Shown here piece after piece: positions 36,701 to 44,100 of a DNA stretch of 64,000 nt. The number at the start of each line of letters is the position of its first letter. Positions within the stretch are counted from its first letter, which is position 1. The stretch lies in contig NZ_JNVM01000043.1 of the NCBI RefSeq assembly GCF_000722545.1, positions 1 to 64,000 of the forward strand, in the 5' to 3' direction. The DNA comes from Paenibacillus tyrphae (GTDB lineage Bacteria; Bacillota; Bacilli; Paenibacillales; NBRC-103111). A program made the translations under genes and the position numbers. A model generated the notes under the pieces. The model made no database searches. It was not told the DNA's origin and saw only the letters and a program-made list of their open reading frames with translations.

Positions 36701-38117
36701 TGGCGTGGGCCTTGTTCGAAACGATACCGCCCGTGTACACCTCGGACTTCCCTGTGACGCTGATGCTGCCGCTGTTCGAATAAGCGTCTTTGGCCTTGCT
36801 GTTCAAGACCAGACGATTTCCGGCAAACCCAACAAGTCCACCGGTGTGCACCCGATCGCCCGAGCCCGACACTTGAAGGGGCGCAGCATTTTTGGCGGCA
36901 TTGACAAACGTCGCCGTTCCGCCCGCTTTCCCGACGATCCCTCCGGTGTAAATGCCTTCCGCACCGCTAACGTTGATGGGGACGGTATTCGTAAAGCTTT
37001 GCCCCCATGTAAAATCGCCGTACACAAGTCCGGTCACACCGCCGGTGTACGTGGAGGCGCCCGCGTTGTTCGAAATCGCGCCAGTTTGCTTGAAATCAAA
37101 GTCGGCTGCCAGATTTTGCTCGAAGGCGCCGGCAAGCCCCCCGACATAAGAACCGGAGGCTCCCGGAGAGGACACCTGGATATTTCCGGCGTTGGAGGTC
37201 AGCTTGGATAAGCTGACTTGCGCGCCTGACATAGCTCTCCCCAAAATACCGCCGCTGTACACACGCTTGTTATTCGCTGCAGACAGATTGCCGCTGTTAC
37301 GAATATTCGTATTTTCCTCCGCCATGAAGAGCGGCCCGTCTACCAACCCGATAATGCCGCCTGCGTTGGCTTCATACACACTATTGGTAACAGTAACGCT
37401 GCCCGTATTTTCGATTTTCTTCAGCGTCAAGCCGGCGGCTCCGTTTAGGGCTGCGGCAATCCCTCCCGCAACCCCTTTGGTCGAGCCGTTCAGCGTCACG
37501 CTGCCGTTATTGACCGCGTTCGAAATGATGCCCGTTCCCTCGCCGACAATACCGCCGACGTACGCATCCTGCGTCGAACTCACGCGGACCGAGGCGTCAT
37601 TCGTTACATTAAACACCGTGCTGTTTTGATCCATGAAGCCCGCTACGGAACCGACGGCCACCTTGTTATTAGCCGCAACCCGAATATCGCCGGTCAAATG
37701 AAAGCCGCCGACCGTAGCACCGCTCATATAGCCGACAAAACCGGCATGCTTCGACTGGACGTCTATGGTCAAGCCGGACAGATCGACGATCTGTCCAGCC
37801 TTTCCGACCAGCGTTCCTTTAAACGGGTGGCTTTCAGTTCCGATCGGCACCCAGCGGTGAGCCGCCAGGTTCAGGTTTACGCTGACCTCCAGCACCTTCT
37901 TGTCGAAATCCGTCACTCCGCTGTTGACCAGCTTGGCCACGCCTGCCAGCTTTGCGGCCGTATCGATGGTATAAGTTTTGTAATCCGCGTTGTACCAATC
38001 GGTGGCCGCGCTGCTTTCCCAAGTGTCATTGGCCGCGCTAACCATCCATGCTGCCGATACGGAGAAAACCATTGCCGCGAGCAGAAGCAAGCCTATTGAT
38101 TTTCGTGTAAACCGCAT
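27774..38117 (-). CDS. Giant SLH-anchored surface protein with GLUG-type repeats (3447 aa)
   Basis: The signal peptide ends near residue 29. Most of the length is made of dozens of Gly-rich repeats of the GLUG type ('GGLVG.N.G.I..S...G.V'). They fall into three super-modules starting near residues 45, 1385 and 2215, each with the same header: (S/T)-A-x-x-L-A-G-x-A, then W-x-P-I and, in the second and third, an ISGL turn. Near residues 2940-3000 is a chitobiase/FN3-like C-terminal domain, then a Gly-rich linker, the same VLVNGK module as in the propeller protein, and three SLH repeats (about 3259-3447). GLUG repeats occur in secreted adhesins and proteases; no catalytic domain is visible, so an adhesive or S-layer-like role is likely. 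AGGATGGTG precedes the ATG at 38117. Last gene of the long operon. Confidence 0.9.
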   Translation of the reverse strand: MRFTRKSIGLLLLAAMVFSVSAAWMVSAANDTWESSAATDWYNADYKTYTIDTAAKLAGVAKLVNSGVTDFDKKVLEVSVNLNLAAHRWVPIGTESHPFKGTLVGKAGQIVDLSGLTIDVQSKHAGFVGYMSGATVGGFHLTGDIRVAANNKVAVGSVAGFMDQNSTVFNVTNDASVRVSSTQDAYVGGIVGEGTGIISNAVNNGSVTLNGSTKGVAGGIAAALNGAAGLTLKKIENTGSVTVTNSVYEANAGGIIGLVDGPLFMAEENTNIRNSGNLSAANNKRVYSGGILGRAMSGAQVSLSKLTSNAGNIQVSSPGASGSYVGGLAGAFEQNLAADFDFKQTGAISNNAGASTYTGGVTGLVYGDFTWGQSFTNTVPINVSGAEGIYTGGIVGKAGGTATFVNAAKNAAPLQVSGSGDRVHTGGLVGFAGNRLVLNSKAKDAYSNSGSISVTGKSEVYTGGIVSNKAHAKADDNVQSKGDISVNGLQKLYTGGFAGIVSSGGDVNYVNEAFAGKITVTAAAYGDRSEVYTGGIVGYYAGNGTINSPAYAGDMAVSGGKGTYTGGVAGYVDGGAIVQAAVGRTAESFAKIASDGNVGGVAGYLNGKVTVSTVKHTLLQSSGGGGFAGGIAGQAKGEISQALIGAADFKTGESFILAVSAPNTAAGGVVGADDGALFIGSSTVNKIAVKAEARADHAKLGGLAGALSANAGAGSQAAPLRVQEVSFLSAGADNMIGGAVGENSAALVGGFLQPATNIAITSEGDRSVLGGIAGGNKGVLTNLSTDSLSVLSKGTDNKIGGTAGLTQGEIVNPRVFASGEGQLQITVHGKDSAAGGIAGAVNNSAIRGNGKDGNVTGLRMETAAEASGVRLGGIAGDGSKAAIQGAVAENLLLTASGPESLLGGLVGLMKDGAITESYVKGVLPEYAVLSVAGSDSHAGGLAGQAERAVVKGNAADYNLQNVTMVVEPAADRVRTGGLVGTNIETQIEKVFGQNVNLTAKGKQAVVGGLTGYNRGSEKAILNQNFIDSLAISVPVSAPASTVGGMIGINDARGGQADSTPIEKAVSTVQNSRIVGKVNVRAQASTTGGMIGENRSVLTNNSIAEKVPVVSDGYQGVVGGLIGKNTGTIYYVYSNAVLTVGGLGTVAGGLVGENTGKIIASYIESDLTGNVVGTDGSYALLGGLVGKNSGAIDKSFTSAKVTANGLKTYVGGLVGGHAGTVANSYAAKEVTANGKDSFAGGLIGQITTGKVKGSYSAGQVTGNNGAYAGGFAGFYANTSKDLIDNTYYLKDEGKAINSGLLDFGGGTYYELNMYSRLSPILSESLANRATFPGLSGWTFSDTAWRYGSENAAYKYPELNLSANTGGTPSGEDGGSGNDVNMNINWYTKKPSALRFTIQTEADLAGLAGIVNGTVTGMERFDFKGREIEITAPIRIQSKQWVPIGYQEQTPFEGAFIGNDHLISGLQVSAGQYAGLFGVIGSSATVHHVALEPVAVAGTQHVGSLVGLNKGSVSQIRVILSNQAKVSKGTLVGGIIGKNAGETSELSLTVQGGGKISAEAAGAIVGGLIGDSGADLHDSSVTLVQGGIEAAGDQSIVGGLIGRQAGNTATLTALIQADGSVQATGAASVAGGMVGAYVSGTGDGLSISFADGVLKATAAQSVAGGAIGRSDSGQIVKNVHLSAKNEAGKANIQGHGIVGGIIGEKTGKGTNVFDVDAVEVKGAVTTVSETGTVGGIVGKLTHAAVRNATFEGILPITAKDATIGGIAGYSYDSVIYQVKAAPAITLTAAGNGSVGGIAGIVESSKPDFAQDFGYSIPFYPGVYEASVSDQWIEIAGSGNLADVYAGTVAGQLKSASIYNSASQADLRVTGVKMATLGGVAGFSSGFIINTSVESQIQADSSSDYHVGGIAGQAAGGKIVYARVKSPNQERIKIGNSVTLSRIPSSTHVGGAVGLADAVEIYQSSASIPIEVASTNPYNTIYAGGFAGLLGDSAAGVIKQAYAAGSVNVTGQAGAYAGGFAGTVNRYAIQEASASGDVSNTAFDARGGGFAGAINNGSTIEDANAAQESVTIVGAHGATRSYAGGFAGYNDGSLSRVYERVPNVSAQAGGSNSYMGALIGYNFRNAKVADAYYTGTLAPIKHDTSGQPAPVQKADFSNYGKLPNWNFSTNGSVWGYVDGVNHNAPVLVRVMNWSFAPDLSFLSRQAKEDAQYIVITAEQLAGVALLYNDPAIYSWFDREAKKAPSIQKIILGADIALAGKLWTPIADFKGVFDGANHVISGLNYMAEQYDKYGFISNNYGTLTNVTFADARVTGGAYTGVAAGINHPGATITHVKASGGKVRGYADYTGGLVGSNAGVLSHVGIASMEVTGTNYVGGVVGASAEALKDIASTGKSKIVAAGNYAGGIAGQVVKDISRVSVEETDVSGKQYTAGIAGQAAAIAEVTAGVVNIVATEMSGGLAGEAANLSNATVGNVTLNGQSAIGGLVGLAKGELKGLSITGSVNVTGAGDQIGGLAGVASGSVEAKKLADVTVASTAGDFIGGIAGKASGESITVQEAGSILVKGTNYVGGIAGESRARNVTAQLAKVSVTGRNDVGGAAGNSSSVMDGISIRELELSGQDYVGGISGRNEGVIQNAAVKGAIHATGTAIGGLAGINAGRIVTSFSKVSIQALAEGNKAVAGGLAGNNASGASIEQSFSYGDVSVASGEANAGGLAGENNGSIVHSYHAGTVTASGKDMARAGGITGYALEGSIRDTVNTGQISASLNGVLVPGKSLFGGVAGQLGKGAILQTNYFDTQMLQQNTAYANDEGYRIKPDGTKAIGVKTSELVKGALLPGMETSMWKTIRGYYPQLAHFAGSTESDLSTAAVVLSDSDTAYHVTDGYTPTPDLSLRWTTGNAGSETILTVSKNGESRSIALNKKPVLYAETAAKPAGTAGQEFKEKIEVTLGTTEPGGTIYYTLNGKDPSENALVYTQPILLDETTTIKAITVAEGKNNSDPFTAVYKKFVPAPGGNTGGYIGGGGGGGGIPSTGGKPVEVLVNGKFEVAGTETIVSNGTAVTTTIAMNEQLMDKLLEQQGDKAEITIVFKTAADTSIGELSGELIKKLESKKAVLKLKTDKTLFIVPAEQLQKGITAQLGNQVPLKDIKVRIEVGAPAPEQVKQLENAAQQGGFKVLTPPSNFKATYTYGQTTAEIGKFDTYVERALVVSDEATARQVTTGVMVEPDGTVVHVPTKIKNVDSKIYAVISSPISRGTVSLVHHSVTFKDVENHWGKELVNEMGSRMVVGGVGNGLFEPDRAITRAEFAAIVVKALGLKADAAGASFSDVKDGDWYSPYIQAAYANGIISGYENGQFGSMDNITREQAMTIVARAMKITGLEADLAVNETSQTLAGFSDAGLISDYAKAGIAASVKAGLVSGRSSSQIAPGDNMSRAEVAAIVQKLLQRSGLI

Positions 38118-38152
38118 GTTTCACCATCCTGATTTATTGATCGATCTTCCCA

Positions 38153-41100
38153 TTAAGGATTAGGGATCGGCATCAAACGGCTAAGCCGGATCGCAATCGC
38201 CGCTGCCTGCGCCCGGGTCAACGGATCGGCCGGATGAATGGATTGATCCTGCCCCGTAATGACGCCGTGCTTGATGCAGAGAGCCACAACCTCGCGGGCC
38301 CAGGCCGGAATAGACGCCTCGTCCTTAAACGCGCTCAGCGTCGTATTCACTTCGCTTTCCGTCATCGCGCCGTTCAATCCGAGCAGCTTCAGGCTGCGGC
38401 CGACCATCGCCATCGCTTCGACCCGCAGCAGTTGCCCATTCGGCTTATAAGTGCCGTCCTCGAATCCGTCGACGATGCCGTTGCGTGCTGCTATCGCTAC
38501 ACTGCGGTTAAACCAGTCTTCCTTCGCCACATCGTTAAATTGCGCATCGGCGTTTTGATTCATCAGTCCCAGCACCCGAAGCAGCACGGTAGGATATTCC
38601 GCTCTGGTGATCCGGCTGTCCGGATCGAACCGGTCATCCGCCCGGCCCAGCATGAACAGACGGCCCGCCGCTTCATCAATCGTTGACTTCGCCCAACTGC
38701 TGTCATCCACGTCGGCGAATTTCTTTTGGCTGCTGATAAACGCTACGCTTCCGCTGCCAGTGAGTAAAAGCTTGACATAAGCGGCGTTGTCAACGACGTC
38801 GAGCGACCATGGCACGGTTGTCCAGTTGCCGTTGTCGTCTTTAAGCACAACCGCGGTAATGTCGCGTGCCGCAATCTCATCCGGCAAGGCGACTTTGGCC
38901 AAAACCTGCCGGTCCTTGTAAACCTGCGGAGCCTGAATGTCGAAGCGAACGCCTTGTCCGCCTCCCAGCAGCTTCGCTTGAAGCTCCTCCGCGATTTGTT
39001 CAAAGGCCTTCTTGTCGCTGTCGCCGTTCTTCGCCAGCAAAACCTTCAAGTGATCCGTCAGCCCCGTAACCGCGCCTGCCGGGAAGGCAAGCTCCGCAAA
39101 CGGTACGGCAATGGCCACCGATTGCTTGCCGCTCGTCAATTGCTCCAGTACCTTCGAATGGATGCTGAACTCAAAGCCATTGACCGTCTTATCCTGCGAT
39201 CGGATCCACCATTTCTGATCCTTAACTGTTCCGTACAGGTCCGAAATCGTGACCGTGAGACGATCGCCTTTCTTCTCGGCGGCCACCTTCTGATTATTGA
39301 CCGTGACGTCCGAAGCTCCGGCCGCCGACCCGCCTCCAGGCGCGCCGCCTCCTCCGCCGTAGTAACCGCCGCCTCCGTTGGTCGGACTCCACAGAACCGC
39401 TGGCATCAGCTTGCTGACCGCCAGCGCCTTCTTCCCTCCGTCCGCACGCTTGGCGACGGCGATTTGGTCGTCCGCAGACACCGGCACCAGCCCGCTTGCC
39501 GGAAGCACAGCCCAGCCGCTCACATCATCCTGATACTTCGGTGCGGCCGCAGCGCCGTCGCTTTTCTTGTACACGCGGTAGACCAGCGAAGCTTTCGTTA
39601 AATCGCCTGCCGAGACGACATTGACGCGGGTGCGGCTGCTGTCGTTGGCCACGGTCGACGTATAAGCGGTAAGCGCCCCTTCTACCGTCACAGCCGTCAT
39701 CGCCTGAAGCGACAGATCGTCCGAAATTTTGTATTCGGCTTTTACAATCGCGGCCCCGTCCTTCAGACCGCTTATTTGGCCCTCGCTGGAGACGGCAGCC
39801 GCCTCTCCGAGATGAGCGGAAAACTTCAGCTTGCTTCGATCGGCATCCGCGATTTTCACTTCCTTGAACTGCGGCTTGCCCGCCTGGTCCTTTCCGTCGG
39901 CTACCCGCAGGAAAGCTTCCACCTGCGCGGTTTCGTTCGGTTTCAGGTTCGTCACTTTGCGCAGCACCAAACCAACCGGCACCTGATAGTCCCCATTGGT
40001 CAGCGTCACAGAAGCGTAATTCTGATTGCCTGCGCGGTCCTGCGCCTTGAATTCGGCTTTCAGCGTCGGGTCGCTGCCGGTCACGGTCACTTCGCCTTCA
40101 AAATCCCCGTTTTCCTTCACGGGAACGGCCTGGCCGTTGACTTCGAGCGCCGCATCGTTGCTTGTTTTGCCCGATACCTTGATTTTTCCGTCCTTCGTTC
40201 GTTCGCCGGTCAACGGCGCGTCGATGTAAAGGACGGGAGCCATTGTATCGACTGTCAAATACAGCATAGTTATGGAGAAATCGCCCGTATTTTTGTTTCT
40301 TGCCTTAAGCTCGATGGCATAGGTACCGTCGGTTGTAAAATCCTTGAGCTGCAGAACGCCCGTGCTGCCGCCCGGCTGAGCGGCCAGGCCGGCTTTGCCC
40401 GCCGACCGGTTGTCATACAGCGCTTCGACCTCGACATCCGACTGGTCCGACGAAAGCGTAAGGCTCTGTTCCGTCTTGTTGGTCGTCACTTCGATGAATG
40501 CGGGAGCCCCGCCGTTCAGCGCCTTGGCGCTGATGCTTGGCGCGGACAGCTTCGGCTTGCTCGGTACAGGCAGCAGCGTGCTTGCCGTATCCACCCGCTT
40601 CGCAGAATGGTAATTTTCGTGCTTGTCCGCCTCTTTGGACGGCTTCGTTGCTGCGGATACACCGACGATATACTCCTGCCCAACTTCCAGTCCGGTATAT
40701 TTTATTTCCCCGTCGGCCGGTTTGCCGTCCAGGCTCGAGGGGTCGACCTGGCTGGAGGTGGAGGTCGCCGTCCATCCGCCGAGCCGAATCCGCTCATATT
40801 TCCCGCTTTGAGCGTTCCAGTAAGGCTTGAGCTCCTCCTCGCTCAGCAGCAGCGATCCGAAATGAGGATACAAGTCAAGCTTGCCGTTCGCTTGCTGCAA
40901 TACGTCAATGGCGTAGCTATGCTCGAAGGCTGCCTGGGCCGGTTTCTTCGCCGCCGGCTTGAAGGACAGTTCGAAGTACCCGTTGCCTGCCGGCTTGATC
41001 GCGACATCGCTAACCTCGGCGGGAGCAAGCGGATCGATGATCGTAAACTTGTTCGGCGTTGTCTTGGTCTGGAAATTGCTTGCCGACTTCAACTCCGCGC

Positions 41101-44100
41101 GCAAATAGTAATCTCCCTGGGAGAGCATGCCGCGAATATCCTCTTTGTCTCCTAAAAGCGATACATTGGTTACATCCATCTCCGTACGGCCTGTCGTCAC
41201 GCCTCCAGCCGTGCCTCCAAGATTGCCCGCCTTCAAATCCTTGGCAATCAGCAGCCCCGCGTCGCCGGGAGCCGTAATCTCCGCTCCTGCCGAAGCCTTG
41301 TCGCTCACGACCGGATCTTTGGTCAGATACAGGCTGACCGTATCTTCCGGCTTGGCATTGCTGACCTTCCAGGAGGCCGTGAACTTGTTGACATCCGTCC
41401 CGCTCGGGTCGAGCTTGATTTCATCCAGCTTCGCCGTTTGAGGAATGTTAAGCAGCTTCGATTCCACTTTTTGATCCGCATACAGCTTCCAGGAGCCGCC
41501 GACTGCTCGTTCTTTTGGGATCGCAATGTAGACTTTCTTCGTTTCCCCGTTTTGATCCGCGATCGTTTGCGTGAACGCATTCGCTTGCGGATTCGTTTTC
41601 GTCTCGTCATAAACGAGCTTGTAGTCTTTCCCGTTGCTGTCCTTCAGCACGAGCTGCGGAACATTCTTGCCAAAATACTCCAGCTCCAGCAGCGCGTCGC
41701 CCGTGACGCTTTTCATCGGAATTTCATGAAGCTTGCCTTCGTCCGACACCTGAATGCCGCCCAAACCGAGCTTCATCGTGCCGTTATCCAGCATCGACAC
41801 GCCTTCCGCCACGCTGCGGTATTCGATCTCGTGAACCGGATTTTCCGTCGATTCCCAAGAAGTCGCCAGCGTTTGCACGCCCTGGCCAATGACGACCAGC
41901 CTTGGCCCGTTCTCGGGGTCCTGCACCTGTAAGTAAAGTAGCCCTTCCGGCAAGCCTTCCCCGGAAGTGCCGAACTCGATGCCTCCGTTGAAATAATAGG
42001 TGATGCCAAGGTTAATAAACAAAATCCCGATACTGCCCCACAGCTTGTCATTGTTCGCGCCGAGCGAAACGCCGCCCAAGCTCGTTCCGCCGACGACCGG
42101 CACCTTGGAAGGGACCTGAACCTTCGCATTGACGAAGCCTTCGAAGTCGATCCGGTTTTTAAGCAAATTTTGCCCGACAAAAATGGTCGCTTTTCCGATA
42201 ATGATATCCCAACCCAGAACGTCGACCTCGGCCGAGGCGCTGACAAACCACGGCGTCATCCAGTAAGCGGACACGGTCGCTTGCTTGAGCATCGCCAGCC
42301 GCTCCGACGTCGGGGTCGCCCGGTAATCCATTTTGCCGGCCAGCCTGATCCCCGATCTTTTCAGCGTCATGTCGATGCTTCCGTAAAACGTTGCCGGCTT
42401 TACGCCAAACGTAATGTCGGCTCCCGCTTCGATCGTTAACGGAACGTCGCTGGAACCGCCGGCGATCGTATCCGCCAGTTCCCGGATCGCCCCGCGCACG
42501 CCGGTCAAATAAGTCGCGCCAGCGATGAGTACGCCGGGGTCGCCCAGATCCGCGTTAAACGCGATCACATTCGGCAATATCCGCTTGTCCGGCACCTGTT
42601 TGAACTCGATTACGACATTAACTTTGGTAATATTTTTTAGATTCGCGTCAAATTTCAGGTCGTACCGGTTTTTCACGCCTTCTCTCATTTGCTCGTAATG
42701 CACAAGGTTGATTTCGCCGGAGGCCAGCTTCTCGTCTCCGCCCCCGCCGGAATTGGAGCCGTCGATCAGCCCGATGCTTTTGGTCAATTCAAAGTTCAGA
42801 TCGGCGTCAATTCCCACAAAGCCCTTATCATTGAACATGACATTCTTGATTTCGGAATCGGCGATTTTCATCGACAAGGAGCCGCCGAAGGATACGGCGT
42901 CCTGCCGCAAGACGAAATCGTTAAATTTCAGTCCGAAGCCGCTGACCGAAAAGCTCGGCGCCACAAACAGGCTTCGCTTGTTGAAATACACGTCGGCAAT
43001 CGTAATTTGACGCAGCGGATTCAGCCGGTCTCCCGCTTCCCCGACTGCCCATTTCAAGGAGCCGTTCAGCGAGTCGTCCTCGCCGCCCTTGGCCTTTTTG
43101 CCTTTATCTTTGCCGCTGTCTTTTCCTTTGTCTTTATCCTTGCCTTGGTCTTTTCCTTTGTCCTCGGCTTTCGCCTTGGGCTGTTGCGCCGTCAGGGACT
43201 TATCGAAGCCGTTGAAAAAATCCAGCGACCATTCGCCCTTGTGGAACACAAAGCCGCTGCTGGCCACGCTGAGGGTGCCGTCTCCCTTGACATTTAACGT
43301 ATTCAGGAACGGAATGTCCTTGTAGCCCGGAATTTTGCCGACAAGGCCGAGCACGTCAAGCTGCCCCGTGGCAAAGGCTAAGTCCTTCCCGCGGTAAGCG
43401 ACGCTTTTGTTAATAATGGCCGGTTCCGCCTTCGTATCGACCACATATTTGACCTCTTGGCCTTCCCCGATCCGGTTGATCATCCCTTGGATTTCAACCA
43501 GCACTTCTTCCTGATTTTTCGGGCCTGCCTCCTTGAACCGCTTCAGCTCTTCCTCGCTCTCGAAAGCTACCAGTCGGTAAGCAGGCACTTTCGCCTCCGG
43601 CAGAACCGAGCCAATATCAAATTCAGGATCGGCTGCTTTGCTCGCCTGCTGCAGCAGTTGTTTTACTTTTGCAAAAATCTCCTGATGCGTCTTGAAGTCG
43701 CCTTTCGTGACGTATCCCGGATAGGCGGTCTCCAATTCCTGCTTCAGCTGCTCGTTGAACCCTTTGGTCAAGTCGACGCTCTTTTTCACAACAGCCAGCA
43801 AGTTGGCTTTTTTAATTCGCGCCGCTTCATTCGTGCTGACGGCAAACCGCTGGCCGGTGGTGATGTCGAACAGTCCCGCAGCTTCGGGATCGGTCCCCTT
43901 GTCGCCTTTGTAATGAATTTGCACCTGATATTCGCCAAGCGGCAGCTTGGGACCGAGGTTGCTCATCTCCTTGCCGTTCGCATCCTTGGCCACTTGTCCG
44001 TTGGCGTCGACCAAATCGCCGGTCCGGTATGTAATCCGCATGTCCCCGACTTGTCCGCTGCCGGTCGGCTGCAGGATGACCGAATCCTTAACGGGCACCC

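Noticed and set aside
27774..38117. Regular repeated DNA that could suggest a CRISPR array or satellite.
   Set aside because: The repeats are coding, variable in length and in frame with GLUG-type protein repeats; there are no identical short repeats with unique spacers.
28314..41155. Long open frames on the plus strand, up to 470 codons, inside the giant surface-protein genes (for example 28314-29450, 34776-36191, 39776-41155).
   Set aside because: They lie opposite intact genes with signal peptides and SLH domains. The repetitive, GC-rich codons of the real genes keep the opposite strand open, and the antisense products show no domain and are Arg/Ala-rich.
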